Source: Phocaeicola oris
GTDB lineage: Bacteria; Bacteroidota; Bacteroidia; Bacteroidales; Bacteroidaceae
Reading direction: 5' to 3'
Assembly (NCBI RefSeq): GCF_021295095.1
Contig: NZ_JAJLQX010000024.1
Span: forward strand, 1-39,264
Length of the DNA stretch: 39,264 nucleotides
The notes beneath the pieces are model-generated. The model did no database searches. It saw nothing but the letters and a program-made list of their open reading frames with translations, and was not told the origin of the DNA. Shown piece after piece: positions 26,500-36,344 of the stretch (position 1 is its first letter; each line of letters begins with the position of its first letter). The position numbers and the translations under genes were made by a program.

Positions 26500-27891
26500 A
26501 TGAAAACAATTTGTCTTTATTTTGAAATACATCAGGAAGTTCATTTGAAACGATACCGTTTCTTTGATATAGGTCGTGACCATTATTATTATGATGAATA
26601 TGCTAATGAGCAAAGCATGAATGAATTAGCAGAAAAATCATATATCCCGGCATTAACTGCCTTGATTGAAATGGTGAAGAATAGTGATGGAGCGTTCAAA
26701 GTTGCCCTTTCTGTTTCGGGGGTGGCTCTTGAGATGTTGGAGATTCATGCGCCTAAAGTACTTGAGCTACTCCACGAATTGAACGATACGGGTAAATGTG
26801 AGTTCCTCTGTGAACCTTATTCACATGGTCTCTCATCACTGGCAAACGAGGAATGTTTCCGTGAAGAAGTGCTTCGTATGCAGGATAAAATCAGAGTACT
26901 CTTTGGTAAGGCTCCAAAAGTATTCCGTAACTCAAGTCTTGTATATGATAACGAGATAGGTTCTTTAGTTGCCTCAATGGGATTTAAGGGTATGCTGACA
27001 GAAGGAGCTAAACATATTCTGGGATGGAAGAGTCCGCACTACTTATATCATTGTGCCGGTGTGCCAAAGTTGAAACTGTTGCTTCGTGACTTTAAGTTGT
27101 CGGATGATATCAGCCTTAGATTCAGCAATTCTGACTGGAGTGAATATCCGCTGTTTGCCGATAAGTATATGGATTGGATTGCCGAGATGCCGGAAGAAGA
27201 GCAGGTTATCAATATCTTTATGCAATTGTCTGCTTTGGGAATTTCACAATCGTTATCTTCTAACATTTTAGAGTTTTTGAAAGCATTGCCTAAGTGCGCG
27301 AAAGACAGAGGTATAACATTCTCTACTCCGAGTGAGATTATCTCGAAGTTAAAGTCGGTCGACCAGATTGATTGCCCATATCCCATGTCGTGGGTTGACG
27401 AGGAGCGTGATATCAGTCCGTGGTTAGGAAATCAATTGCAGCGTGCGGCATTCGATAAATTGTATAGTGTGAGTGAGCGTGTTCGTCTGTGTACGGATAA
27501 CCGTATTAAGCAAGATTGGGATTACTTGCAGGCCAGCAATAATTTCCGTTATATGACGACGAAGAATACCGGTATCGAAATTAATCGTGGCATCTATTCC
27601 TCTCCATACGATGCGTTTGCCAATTATATGAATATTCTGGGCGATTTCATCAGTCGTGTAAATGAGCTTTATCCGGTAGATATGGATAACGAGGAATTAA
27701 ATTCTTTACTTACTACCATTAAGAATCAGGATGATGAGTTGACTGCCATGAATAAAGAAGTTCAGAAGTTGCAAGAGAAATTGGAAAAAGTACAGAGTGA
27801 ATTGAGTAAGTATGAAGATGTCAAACCGAAGAAAACTGTTGCTAAGAGAAAAACAACGGCAAAAGCTCCGGTAAAGAAAGAAGTAAAATAA
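26500..27891 (+). CDS. GH57-like alpha-amylase family protein, altered catalytic motif
   Basis: A 463-residue protein resembling GH57. Recognisable conserved regions are CLYFEIHQEVH at the N-terminus, CEFLCEPYSHGLSS, and VFRNSSLVYDNEIG. Where canonical GH57 proteins have a phrase of the FMDYETFGEH type containing the acid/base Asp, this one reads FMQLSALGISQ. From memory, other Bacteroides homologs also have an LSALG form, so this may be a distinct subgroup, possibly non-hydrolytic. Residues about 405-445 form a coiled coil (LLTTIKNQDDELTAMNKEVQ) and the tail is a Lys/Ala-rich stretch that could bind polyanions. It is the last gene of the glycogen operon. Confidence 0.78.
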   Translation: MKTICLYFEIHQEVHLKRYRFFDIGRDHYYYDEYANEQSMNELAEKSYIPALTALIEMVKNSDGAFKVALSVSGVALEMLEIHAPKVLELLHELNDTGKCEFLCEPYSHGLSSLANEECFREEVLRMQDKIRVLFGKAPKVFRNSSLVYDNEIGSLVASMGFKGMLTEGAKHILGWKSPHYLYHCAGVPKLKLLLRDFKLSDDISLRFSNSDWSEYPLFADKYMDWIAEMPEEEQVINIFMQLSALGISQSLSSNILEFLKALPKCAKDRGITFSTPSEIISKLKSVDQIDCPYPMSWVDEERDISPWLGNQLQRAAFDKLYSVSERVRLCTDNRIKQDWDYLQASNNFRYMTTKNTGIEINRGIYSSPYDAFANYMNILGDFISRVNELYPVDMDNEELNSLLTTIKNQDDELTAMNKEVQKLQEKLEKVQSELSKYEDVKPKKTVAKRKTTAKAPVKKEVK

Positions 27892-27948
27892 TAATTATAT
27901 ACTTTGTGTCGTAGTTTTTTAGGAGAGAGAACAGACTGATACAAAGTG

Positions 27949-27976
27949 GAGAGCAGGGAATCCCTGCTCTCTTTTT
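27949..27976 (+). terminator. Strong intrinsic terminator after the glycogen operon
   Basis: GAGAGCAGGG and CCCTGCTCTC form a perfect ten-base stem with an AAT loop, followed by five T residues. It lies 57 bases after the GH57-like stop and separates the glycogen block from the YitT-family gene. Confidence 0.93.
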
Positions 27977-28086
27977 ATGGAGATATATTCAGCTTCGGGA
28001 AAGAAGCAGTAATGCTATCAGTTTTGTTCTGTTAACCGATGCAAAATTTCTTTTCTTATTTTCAATATAACTAACTAATCTTTTTG

Positions 28087-28094
28087 TAATTTTG
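28087..28094 (+). promoter_or_regulatory. -7 box for the YitT-family gene
   Basis: TAATTTTG matches TAnnTTTG, 22 bases before the start codon. No exact -33 TTG is found at the expected distance. Confidence 0.45.
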
Positions 28095-28116
28095 CTGTCA
28101 AATTAAACATTAGAGC

Positions 28117-29007
28117 ATGGATACAGCTTTTGTCACAAGTAAACAACAACGTACGTGGCGTGAAATACGCGATTATCTGATGATAGCTTTAGCAATGACT
28201 TGCTATAGTATCGGATGGACCGTTTTTTTGTTACCGAATCATATTACTACGGGGGGCGTTCCGGGTATTGCGTCAGTGGTTTTCTGGGCTACGGGAATCA
28301 ATGTCCAATATACTTATTTTGTTATTAATGGTTTGTTATTGATTGCTGCATTCATTATTCTCGGTTGGAAATTTGTAGTAAAGACAGTGTTTGCCGTTGT
28401 ATGGATGACCTTGTTCTTGCCTATTGTGCAGCATGCTACCGACGGATGGAACTTGCTTCACGATCAACCGTTTATGGCTTGCGTTATTGGCGCGGCACTT
28501 TGTGGCAGCGGTGTAGGTATTGCTCTTTCAAACAATGGCAGTTCGGGCGGAACAGATATTGTGGCGGCTATAGTAAATAAATATCGCGATATTACATTGG
28601 GGCGTGTAATCTTGCTAACCGATGTCATTATTATTTCATCATCCTATTTTGTTTTGCATAATTGGGAGATGCTCATTTATGGTTATGCGGCACTGTTTAT
28701 TTGCAGCTTTATGGTTGATCAGGTGGTGAATTCAGCTCGGCAGTCGGTTCAGTTCTTTATTGTATCGAAAAAGTATGAGGAAATAGGACGCCATATCAAT
28801 AAAGATTTGCATCGTGGTGTAACCTATATTGATGGGGTGGGCGCATATACCGGTTTAAACGTAAAGATGATGTTTGTGCTTGCCAAAAAGCGAGAGTCGA
28901 CTACCATTTTTCGCCTGATAAAGGATATTGATCCTAATGCTTTTGTCTCTCAGAGTGCTGTTATCGGTGTGTTCGGTGAGGGATTTGATAAGATTAAAGT
29001 GAAATAA
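28117..29007 (+). CDS. YitT family membrane protein
   Basis: A 296-residue inner-membrane protein with about five or six transmembrane segments in residues 20-205. Family markers are GWTVFLLPNHITTGGVPGIA and SNNGSSGGTDIVAAIVNKY. Residues about 215-296 form the C-terminal cytoplasmic domain (DUF2179-like): RGVTYIDGVGAYTG and VSQSAVIGVFGEGF. YitT/DUF161 proteins are widespread and their transported substrate is not established. It is a single gene with its own promoter, followed by the leucine operon leader. Confidence 0.9.
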   Translation: MDTAFVTSKQQRTWREIRDYLMIALAMTCYSIGWTVFLLPNHITTGGVPGIASVVFWATGINVQYTYFVINGLLLIAAFIILGWKFVVKTVFAVVWMTLFLPIVQHATDGWNLLHDQPFMACVIGAALCGSGVGIALSNNGSSGGTDIVAAIVNKYRDITLGRVILLTDVIIISSSYFVLHNWEMLIYGYAALFICSFMVDQVVNSARQSVQFFIVSKKYEEIGRHINKDLHRGVTYIDGVGAYTGLNVKMMFVLAKKRESTTIFRLIKDIDPNAFVSQSAVIGVFGEGFDKIKVK

Positions 29008-29127
29008 AGAATGGATTTACATTATTATTGAATGAATCGAAAATGTGTATATTGTTGCGAATTCAATTGAAATAATAACAATTTAACAGTTAATTTTATG
29101 TTTTAATGTAAAAAAGTTGGTTATTTC

Positions 29128-29158
29128 TTGGTGTGATATAAAATAATAATTACTTTTG
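29128..29158 (+). promoter_or_regulatory. Promoter of the leucine operon
   Basis: TTG at 29128-29130 and TACTTTTG at 29151-29158 with a 20-base spacer form an exact Bacteroidales promoter. The leader peptide starts 26 bases after the -7 box and leuA about 200 bases after it, so the transcript has a long attenuation leader. Confidence 0.85.
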
Positions 29159-29184
29159 TACCCGTTAAATAAACAAGTAAGTTT

Positions 29185-29268
29185 ATGCGTGCATTGAATT
29201 TAAATATTTTGCTATCAGGCATTATTATTCTATTGGCAGAGTCAATGGGAAGTGAGCGTCGTGTATAA
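29185..29268 (+). CDS. Leucine operon leader peptide (Leu/Ile-rich)
   Basis: A 27-codon open frame between the promoter and the attenuator. Six codons are Leu (4, 6, 9, 10, 16, 17) and four are Ile (8, 13, 14, 15), grouped so that a ribosome short of charged tRNA-Leu or tRNA-Ile would stall before codon 18. The last codons (GGA AGT GAG) lie inside the antiterminator strand at 29247-29256. The product has no role beyond being translated. The mixed Leu and Ile content fits an operon that may feed both pathways. Confidence 0.85.
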   Translation: MRALNLNILLSGIIILLAESMGSERRV

Positions 29269-29324
29269 CAAAATGTGAAATGATATTTCAAGCCTCTCTC
29301 ACTTCCCGGTGCGAGGGGCTTTTT
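29247..29324 (+). promoter_or_regulatory. Transcription attenuator of the leucine operon
   Basis: Two exclusive RNA folds are visible. The terminator pairs AAGCCTCTC (29290-29298) with GAGGGGCTT (29313-29321), nine pairs with one G-U, followed by a T-run. The antiterminator pairs GGGAAGTGAG (29247-29256), at the end of the leader peptide, with CTCACTTCCC (29298-29307), ten perfect pairs lying in the terminator loop and overlapping its 5' arm. A ribosome that finishes the peptide covers 29247-29256 and lets the terminator form. One that stalls upstream at Leu/Ile codons leaves it free and allows read-through into leuA. This is a classical translation-coupled attenuator. Confidence 0.88.
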
Positions 29325-29357
29325 ATTTGTAATAAGTTGAATTAAAATTATAAAATA

Positions 29358-30863
29358 ATGAATGATAGATTATTTATCTTCGATACCACTCTTCGAGATG
29401 GTGAGCAGGTGCCGGGTTGCCAATTGAATACGGTAGAGAAAATTCAGGTTGCGAAACAGCTTGAGGCACTTGGAGTCGATGTGATTGAAGCGGGATTCCC
29501 TATATCGAGTCCCGGAGACTTTAATTCTGTTGTTGAGATTTCAAAGGCCGTTACTTGGCCGACTATCTGTGCATTGACTCGTGCCGTAGAAAAAGATATT
29601 GATGTAGCTGCCGAATCTTTACAATATGCCAAACACAAACGTATTCATACCGGAATAGGCACATCGGATTATCATATCAAATATAAGTTTAACTCTAATC
29701 GTGAGGAGATTATAGAACGTGCCATTGCTGCTGTAAAGTATGCGAAGAAGTATGTTGAAGATGTAGAGTTTTATGCAGAAGATGCCGGAAGAACGGAGAA
29801 CGAGTATTTAGCTCGTGTGGTTGAAGCTGTTATTAAGGCAGGAGCTACTGTAGTGAATATTCCGGATACTACCGGTTATTGTTTGCCCGATGAGTACGGA
29901 CGTAAGATAAAATATCTGATGGAACATGTAAACGGCATAGAGAAAGCCGTCATTTCCACTCATTGTCACAATGATTTGGGTATGGCCACTGCCAATACGG
30001 TGAACGGTGTTTTGAATGGTGCCCGTCAGGTGGAGGTTACGGTGAATGGTATAGGCGAGCGTGCCGGTAATACTTCGTTGGAAGAGATTGCCATGATTTT
30101 TAAATGCCATAAGACACTTGGCATCACCACTAATATTAATACAACAAAGATATACCCTATCAGTAAAATGGTATCCAGCCTGATGAATATGCCGGTTCAA
30201 CCGAATAAGGCTATTGTAGGACGGAACGCGTTTGCTCATTCTTCGGGTATCCATCAAGATGGCGTATTGAAAAATGTTCAGACATACGAGATTATCAATC
30301 CTACCGATGTAGGCATTGATGACAATTCTATTGTGTTGACGGCTCGTAGCGGTCATGCTGCGTTGAAGTATCGTTTAGAGGCCTTAGGTATTAAACTTGA
30401 ATCAGAGAAGCTCGACCAAGTTTATCAGGACTTCCTGAAGTTGGCTGATAAAAAGAAAGAAATCAATGATGATGATATTTTGGTATTGGCAGGAGCCGAT
30501 CGTTCGGCAAATCATCATATCAAGATAGATTATTTGCAAGTAACCAGTGGTGTCGGAGTTCGTCCGGTAGCCAGTCTTGGATTGAATATAGCCGGTGAGC
30601 ATTTCGAGGCTGCCGCTTCGGGTAACGGTCCTGTGGATGCTGCAATTACAGCACTGAAGAAGATTATCAACCGACAGATGACGTTGAAAGAATTTACTAT
30701 TCAGGCTATCAGTAAGGGCAGTGACGATTTAGGAAAAGTACACATGCAAGTGGAATACAATGGGCATGAGTACTATGGTTTCGGAGCGAATACCGATATC
30801 ATCGCCGCGTCAGTAGAAGCATATATTGATTGTATCAACAAATTTAAAGATAAAGTTTTGTAG
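29358..30863 (+). CDS. leuA: 2-isopropylmalate synthase
   Basis: A 501-residue enzyme that condenses acetyl-CoA with 2-oxoisovalerate, the first step of leucine synthesis. The DRE-TIM barrel signature DTTLRDGEQ is at residues 9-17, the metal site HCHND at 202-206 and GIGERAGN at 231-238. The [11 protein letters not shown] motif is typical of true LeuA. Residues about 385-500 form the C-terminal regulatory domain that binds leucine. It is first in the operon, after the attenuator, with leuC starting one base after the stop. Confidence 0.94.
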   Translation: MNDRLFIFDTTLRDGEQVPGCQLNTVEKIQVAKQLEALGVDVIEAGFPISSPGDFNSVVEISKAVTWPTICALTRAVEKDIDVAAESLQYAKHKRIHTGIGTSDYHIKYKFNSNREEIIERAIAAVKYAKKYVEDVEFYAEDAGRTENEYLARVVEAVIKAGATVVNIPDTTGYCLPDEYGRKIKYLMEHVNGIEKAVISTHCHNDLGMATANTVNGVLNGARQVEVTVNGIGERAGNTSLEEIAMIFKCHKTLGITTNINTTKIYPISKMVSSLMNMPVQPNKAIVGRNAFAHSSGIHQDGVLKNVQTYEIINPTDVGIDDNSIVLTARSGHAALKYRLEALGIKLESEKLDQVYQDFLKLADKKKEINDDDILVLAGADRSANHHIKIDYLQVTSGVGVRPVASLGLNIAGEHFEAAASGNGPVDAAITALKKIINRQMTLKEFTIQAISKGSDDLGKVHMQVEYNGHEYYGFGANTDIIAASVEAYIDCINKFKDKVL

Positions 30864-30864
30864 T

Positions 30865-32247
30865 ATGGCTAACACATTATTCGATAAAATATGGGATGCG
30901 CATGTTGTGCAGTTGGTTAAGGATGGTCCGACCCAATTATATATTGACCGGCTTTACTGTCATGAAGTAACATCTCCTCAGGCTTTTGCCGGATTACGTG
31001 CCAGAGGTTTGAAATGTTTTCGTCCTCAACAGATATATTGTATACCCGATCATAATATTCCGACTCATGATCAAGATAAGCCGATTGACGATCCTGTTTC
31101 AAAGGCTCAGGTGGATGCTTTGGAGAAGAATGCAAAGGATTTTGGTCTTTCATACTTTGGGATGCGGCATCCGAAGAATGGTATTATCCATGTGGTCGGT
31201 CCGGAGGAAGGATTAACTCTGCCGGGTATGACGATTGTTTGTGGCGATTCGCATACATCAACTCATGGTGCAGTAGGAGCGGTAGCATTTGGTATCGGAA
31301 CCAGTGAAGTGGAGATGGTTTTAGCTTCACAGTGTATTTTGCAGGCTAAGCCGAAGACCATGCGAATTACTATTGACGGAGAGTTGGGCAAAGGTGTTAC
31401 TGCTAAAGATGTTGCTCTGTATATGATGATGAAGATGACCACCGGTGGCGCAACCGGATACTTTGTAGAGTATGCCGGATCGGCTATCCGTAGCCTGACG
31501 ATGGAAGGTCGTCTTACACTTTGTAATCTAAGTATTGAGATGGGGGCTCGTGGCGGTATGGTTGCACCGGATGAAACAACATTCGCTTATCTGAAAGGCA
31601 GAGAGTATGCTCCGCAAGGTGAAGCATGGGATAAGGCTTTTGCCTATTGGAATACATTGAAGAGCGATGATGATGCTGTATTTGATAAAGAGGTTTCGTT
31701 TAAGGCTGAAGATATTCAGCCGATGATTACGTATGGAACGAATCCGGGTATGGGAATGGGGATAACAGAGAGTATTCCTGTAGATGATTCTTCCGTTTCA
31801 TTTCATAATTCATTAGATTACATGGGATTCAAACCGGGAGAGAAGTTGCTTGGAAAGAAAATAGATTATGTGTTCCTTGGTGCTTGTACTAACGGACGTA
31901 TAGAAGATTTTCGGGCGTTCGCTTCTATGGTGAAAGGAAAGAGAAAGGCTCCGGGTATAGTAGCTTGGTTAGTTCCCGGATCATGGGAGGTAAAGAAACA
32001 AATTGAAGATGAAGGTCTGGATAAGGTGTTGAACGAAGCCGGGTTTGAAATCCGTCAACCGGGATGTTCGGCTTGTTTGGCTATGAACGATGATAAGATT
32101 CCGGCAGGAAAGTATTCAGTGTCAACAAGCAACCGAAACTTTCAAGGTCGTCAGGGACCGGGGGCGAGAACATTACTGGTCAGTCCGTTGGTAGCCGCTG
32201 CCGCTGCTGTTACAGGCAAGATTACCGATCCGAGAACATTTATATAA
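30865..32247 (+). CDS. leuC: 3-isopropylmalate dehydratase large subunit
   Basis: A 460-residue aconitase-family subunit that, with LeuD, isomerises 2- to 3-isopropylmalate using a [4Fe-4S] cluster. Landmarks are [12 protein letters not shown] at the start, [13 protein letters not shown], and the cluster cysteines in LGACTNGR and [11 protein letters not shown] use ATG 30865 ([10 protein letters not shown]), one base after the leuA stop, rather than an upstream in-frame ATG at 30826 inside leuA. Length is normal. The same enzyme pair can also process citramalate, which matters because of the second synthase in this operon. Confidence 0.95.
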   Translation: MANTLFDKIWDAHVVQLVKDGPTQLYIDRLYCHEVTSPQAFAGLRARGLKCFRPQQIYCIPDHNIPTHDQDKPIDDPVSKAQVDALEKNAKDFGLSYFGMRHPKNGIIHVVGPEEGLTLPGMTIVCGDSHTSTHGAVGAVAFGIGTSEVEMVLASQCILQAKPKTMRITIDGELGKGVTAKDVALYMMMKMTTGGATGYFVEYAGSAIRSLTMEGRLTLCNLSIEMGARGGMVAPDETTFAYLKGREYAPQGEAWDKAFAYWNTLKSDDDAVFDKEVSFKAEDIQPMITYGTNPGMGMGITESIPVDDSSVSFHNSLDYMGFKPGEKLLGKKIDYVFLGACTNGRIEDFRAFASMVKGKRKAPGIVAWLVPGSWEVKKQIEDEGLDKVLNEAGFEIRQPGCSACLAMNDDKIPAGKYSVSTSNRNFQGRQGPGARTLLVSPLVAAAAAVTGKITDPRTFI

Positions 32248-32265
32248 CCATAAAGGTAGAACATT

Positions 32266-32868
32266 ATGAAACAGAAATTCAATATAATAACAAGTACATG
32301 CGTACCTCTCCCGTTGGAGAATATTGATACCGACCAGATTATTCCGGCCCGTTTTCTGAAAGCAACAACTCGCGATGAGAAATTTTTCGGTGATAACTTG
32401 TTTCGCGATTGGCGATATAATCCCGATGGTTCGTTAAATATGGATTTTGTACTGAACAATCCGAAATATAAAGGTGAGATTTTGGTTGCGGGAAAGAATT
32501 TCGGTTCAGGTTCCAGCCGTGAACATGCCGCATGGGCTATTGCAGGATATGGCTTCAGAATAGTTATTTCCAGTTTCTTTGCTGATATACATAAAAACAA
32601 TGAGTTAAACAATTTTGTACTTCCTGTGGTAGTCAGCGAGAGCTTTCTTCAAGAGCTGATTAAATCAATCTATGCCAATCCGAAGACAGAAGTAGAAGTG
32701 AATCTTCCGGAGCAAACCGTTACGAATAAGGCTACCGGTAGAAGTGAGAGATTTGAAATCAATGCATATAAGAAGCATTGCTTGATGAATGGTTTGGATG
32801 ACATTGATTTCTTATTGAGTAATAAAGATAAAATTGAAGCATGGGAAAACAAAAACAAGTCCAGATAG
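32266..32868 (+). CDS. leuD: 3-isopropylmalate dehydratase small subunit
   Basis: A 200-residue swivel-domain partner of LeuC. NIDTDQIIPARFL near the N-terminus and NFGSGSSREHAAWAIAGYG around residues 75-95 are diagnostic. Length matches the family (about 200). It begins 18 bases after leuC, and its last 28 bases overlap the next gene in another frame, indicating translational coupling. Confidence 0.95.
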   Translation: MKQKFNIITSTCVPLPLENIDTDQIIPARFLKATTRDEKFFGDNLFRDWRYNPDGSLNMDFVLNNPKYKGEILVAGKNFGSGSSREHAAWAIAGYGFRIVISSFFADIHKNNELNNFVLPVVVSESFLQELIKSIYANPKTEVEVNLPEQTVTNKATGRSERFEINAYKKHCLMNGLDDIDFLLSNKDKIEAWENKNKSR

Positions 32869-34391
32869 AGATCATGGACACGACGCTGCGCGATGGAGAA
32901 CAGACCAGTGGCGTCTCATTTGCGCCTCACGAGAAATTGGTCATTGCCAGACATTTGCTTGAAGATGTAAACGTTGACCGTATCGAAATAGGTTCAGCGC
33001 GTGTATCGGAAGGTGAGTTCGACGCAGTCAAGATTATAGCTGACTGGGCAGCCGGTCATAACTTGCTGGATAGAGTGGAAGTATTGGGATTCGTTGATGG
33101 CCATACTTCGGTCGATTGGATTTATAATGCCGGTTGCAGAGTGATTAACTTGTTGTGTAAGGGGTCGGAAAAACATTGTACTCATCAGTTGAAAAAGACG
33201 GTTGACGAACATATTGCAGATACATTAAAAGTGCTCGACTATGCAGATAGTAAGGGTGTTGCTGTAAATGTTTATTTGGAGGATTGGAGTAATGGCATGA
33301 AAGATTCCCCCGATTTTGTTTATAGAATGATGGATGCTTTGATGAAAACAAAAATCAAACGTTTCATGTTGCCCGACACATTAGGTATTCTGAATCCGCT
33401 TCAAGTAATAGAGTATATGCGAAAGATGAAGAAACGTTACCCCAATGCGTTTTTCGATTTCCATGCGCATAACGATTATGATTTGGCTGTCAGTAATGTT
33501 TTGGCTGCTGTATTGAGCGGTGTCCGTGGACTTCATACAACTATCAATGGATTGGGTGAGCGGGCTGGCAATGCGCCGTTAGCCAGTGTTCAGGCTATAT
33601 TGAAAGACCAATTTAACGCAAAGACAAATGTTAATGAAGACCGATTGTATGATGTAAGTCGTATTGTAGAGTCATACTCAAGTATTCCGGTTCCACAGAA
33701 TCAGCCTATTGTCGGAGAGAATGTCTTTACACAAGTTGCCGGTGTTCATGCCGATGGCGATAATAAGGATAATCTTTATTGTAACGACTTGATGCCTGAG
33801 CGTTTTGGAAGAAGAAGAGAGTATGCGTTGGGTAAAACAAGTGGAAAAGCAAATATCCTACGCAACTTGGAAGACATGGGCATGAAACTTGATGACGGAA
33901 CGATGCAGAAAGTAACTGAGCGGATTGTTGAATTAGGCGATAAAAAAGAGGTAGTTACTAAAGAGGATCTTCCTTTCATTGTAGCCGATGTCACCGGACT
34001 TGGGACTTCCGAGAATGCAGTTTCGTTAAAGAGCTATGTCATTTCATCAGCTCATGGATTGAAACCGATGGCTACGGTGAAGATTGAGATTTATGGTAAG
34101 GAATATGAAGCAATTTCTAATGGAGATGGTCAGTATGACGCATTTGTCCGTGCTATTCGCCAGTTGTATAAAGAGAATTTACATCGTACGTTTCCAACGT
34201 TAACCGACTATTCTGTTGATATTCCAAGAGGTGGTCGTACGGATGCATTTGTTCGAACTATTATAACTTGGGATTTCAAAGGAAAGATGTTCAGAACTCG
34301 TGGCTTGGATGCCGACCAGACGGTTGCTGCTATGAAGGCAACGATTAAAATGCTTAACATGATTGAAAAAGATTATGAAAATATAGTTTGA
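32841..34391 (+). CDS. Second LeuA-like synthase, possible citramalate synthase
   Basis: A 516-residue DRE-TIM synthase with a LeuA-type C-terminal regulatory domain (about 390-510). Shared motifs are DTTLRDGEQ (13-21), HAHND (208-212) and GLGERAGN (237-244). It differs from LeuA where substrate choice is made: it has LPDTLGILNP (177-186) where LeuA here has [10 protein letters not shown], and HAHND in place of HCHND. This pattern recalls citramalate/homocitrate-type enzymes. Citramalate synthase makes the isoleucine precursor from pyruvate and acetyl-CoA and uses LeuCDB for the following steps, and all three are in this operon. The start at 32841 overlaps leuD by 28 bases; a later ATG at 32874 would remove the first strand. 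Specificity is inference; a second 2-isopropylmalate synthase is the alternative. Confidence 0.7.
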   Translation: MGKQKQVQIEIMDTTLRDGEQTSGVSFAPHEKLVIARHLLEDVNVDRIEIGSARVSEGEFDAVKIIADWAAGHNLLDRVEVLGFVDGHTSVDWIYNAGCRVINLLCKGSEKHCTHQLKKTVDEHIADTLKVLDYADSKGVAVNVYLEDWSNGMKDSPDFVYRMMDALMKTKIKRFMLPDTLGILNPLQVIEYMRKMKKRYPNAFFDFHAHNDYDLAVSNVLAAVLSGVRGLHTTINGLGERAGNAPLASVQAILKDQFNAKTNVNEDRLYDVSRIVESYSSIPVPQNQPIVGENVFTQVAGVHADGDNKDNLYCNDLMPERFGRRREYALGKTSGKANILRNLEDMGMKLDDGTMQKVTERIVELGDKKEVVTKEDLPFIVADVTGLGTSENAVSLKSYVISSAHGLKPMATVKIEIYGKEYEAISNGDGQYDAFVRAIRQLYKENLHRTFPTLTDYSVDIPRGGRTDAFVRTIITWDFKGKMFRTRGLDADQTVAAMKATIKMLNMIEKDYENIV

Positions 34392-34454
34392 AAGGCGATT
34401 GCTCATAAAATAATTTGTAATATTGTAGATAGATATATAATATAAGGTATAAAA

Positions 34455-35516
34455 ATGAATTTAAAAATTGCTGTTTTACAAGGTGATGGTATAGGTCCCG
34501 AAATTTCCGCGCAGGGCGTAGATGTAATGACTGCTGTCTGTGAAAAGTTCGGTCATAAAGTAGCATACGAATATGCTATCTGTGGAGCTGATGCTATTGA
34601 TAAGGTTGGTGACCCGTTTCCGGAGAAGACTTATGAGATTTGTAAGCATTCGGATGCTGTGTTATTCTCTGCGGTAGGTGATCCGAAATTCGACAATAAT
34701 CCTACGGCAAAGGTGCGTCCGGAGCAGGGATTGTTGACTATGCGTAAAAAACTTGGCTTGTATGCTAATATTCGTCCTATCCAGACTTTCAAATGTCTGA
34801 TACATAAATCTCCATTACGTTCGGAATTGGTGGAGAACGCCGATTTTATTTGCATTCGTGAGCTGACAGGCGGTATGTATTTCGGAAAGAAGTATCAGGA
34901 TAATGATAAGGCTTACGATACGAACGAATATTCTCGTATGGAAATTGAGCGTATCCTTAAAGTTGGATTCGAATACGCGATGCGTCGCCGTAAGCATCTG
35001 ACGGTGGTGGATAAAGCAAATGTATTGGCGACCAGCCGATTGTGGAGACAGATAGCGCAGGAAATGGCACCTCAATATCCGGAAGTGAAGACCGATTATA
35101 TGTATGTGGATAATGCTTCCATGCGTATGATTACAGAGCCGGCTTTCTTTGATGTAATGGTGACAGAGAATACATTTGGCGATATCTTGACAGATGAAGG
35201 GTCGTGTATCAGTGGTTCTATGGGGTTGCTTCCTTCTGCTTCTGAAGGTGAGAGTACTCCGGTATTTGAACCTGTTCATGGCTCATGGCCTCAGGCTAAA
35301 GGTTTGAATATTGCCAATCCGTTGGCTCAGATTCTTTCTGTTGCGATGTTATTCGAATATTTTAACTTGAATGAAGAAGGCAAATTGATTCGTAAGGCTG
35401 TTTATGCCTCTTTAGACGCAAACGTCAGAACGCCGGAAATTCAAGTTGAAGGTGGCGAAAGATTTGGCACGAAGGAAGTAGGTGCTTGGATTGTAAATTA
35501 TATAAAGAAAGCTTGA
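34455..35516 (+). CDS. leuB: 3-isopropylmalate dehydrogenase
   Basis: A 353-residue NAD-dependent dehydrogenase that oxidises 3-isopropylmalate. Visible are [14 protein letters not shown] at the N-terminus, the substrate-binding Arg cluster in [20 protein letters not shown], the [14 protein letters not shown] region, and metal-binding Asp in [30 protein letters not shown] carries the cofactor site. It follows the second synthase by 63 bases and precedes the TPR gene by 6. Confidence 0.95.
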   Translation: MNLKIAVLQGDGIGPEISAQGVDVMTAVCEKFGHKVAYEYAICGADAIDKVGDPFPEKTYEICKHSDAVLFSAVGDPKFDNNPTAKVRPEQGLLTMRKKLGLYANIRPIQTFKCLIHKSPLRSELVENADFICIRELTGGMYFGKKYQDNDKAYDTNEYSRMEIERILKVGFEYAMRRRKHLTVVDKANVLATSRLWRQIAQEMAPQYPEVKTDYMYVDNASMRMITEPAFFDVMVTENTFGDILTDEGSCISGSMGLLPSASEGESTPVFEPVHGSWPQAKGLNIANPLAQILSVAMLFEYFNLNEEGKLIRKAVYASLDANVRTPEIQVEGGERFGTKEVGAWIVNYIKKA

Positions 35517-35522
35517 TAATGG

Positions 35523-36344
35523 ATGAAACGAATCGGTAGCTTTATTTTTTTACTTGCCATGTGTGCTGTGTTGAACGCGCAGACATATAAGGATTATATT
35601 GATGAGGCGGTTGCCGCTACAAACGCTGACAGTTTATCGAGGGCTGAGCAAATGTATAAGAAAGCCTTGGAAACTGATCCGACAAATTCGTTGAATACCA
35701 TGCTTTTTGCTAACTTGGGTACTATTCAGCGACGACAAGGAAAAACGGACGCGGCTATCGATTCGTATTCTTTGGCATTAAATCGAATGCCTCTTTCTAT
35801 TCCGATATTATTGAACAGAGCTTCATTATATTTAGAGAAGAATCTGTATGGGAAGGCATTGGTAGATTATTGCAATGTACTTGATATAGATAAGAAGAAT
35901 GAGGAGGCATTGATTTATAGAGCATATATTTATGTGGAACAACGAAAGTATAAAGAGGCTCGAACAGACTATGCCACATTGCTTCAAAAAGATCCGGAGA
36001 ATAAGTTGGGACGTTTAGGATTGGCTGATTTGGATGAAAAGGAAGGCCGTTTGCATGAAGCGCTTGAAATATATAATCGATTTATCGAAGAGAATCCTCG
36101 CGATGTATCGTTTCTTAAAGCAAGGGCAAATTTAGAGATGGAGATGGATTCTCCCGCATTAGCTCTTCAGGATATGGAGACAGCGCTTAAGATTAATAAT
36201 GCTGATGCTGATATTTACTTACTGATAGGGGATATCCGGATGAAAATGAAGAATCGAAAGGATGCGTATGCTTCGTATGAACGTGCTATAAAATTGGGCG
36301 TGCCTCGTCCTCAGATAAAAGAGCGAATCAAACAATTTAAGTGA
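35523..36344 (+). CDS. Exported TPR-repeat protein
   Basis: A 273-residue protein with a signal peptide (residues 1-19, ending LNAQ) and about seven tetratricopeptide repeats from residue 25 on, for example AEQMYKKALETDPTN, AAIDSYSLALNRMP and AYASYERAIKLGVP. It probably serves as a periplasmic binding scaffold; partner unknown. Six bases after leuB, it is likely transcribed with the leucine operon, although nothing in it suggests a biosynthetic role. Confidence 0.85.
   Translation: MKRIGSFIFLLAMCAVLNAQTYKDYIDEAVAATNADSLSRAEQMYKKALETDPTNSLNTMLFANLGTIQRRQGKTDAAIDSYSLALNRMPLSIPILLNRASLYLEKNLYGKALVDYCNVLDIDKKNEEALIYRAYIYVEQRKYKEARTDYATLLQKDPENKLGRLGLADLDEKEGRLHEALEIYNRFIEENPRDVSFLKARANLEMEMDSPALALQDMETALKINNADADIYLLIGDIRMKMKNRKDAYASYERAIKLGVPRPQIKERIKQFK

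Noticed and set aside
30826-30864. Upstream start for leuC inside leuA
   Set aside because: [10 protein letters not shown] at 30865 is the family's usual N-terminus and lies one base after the leuA stop.
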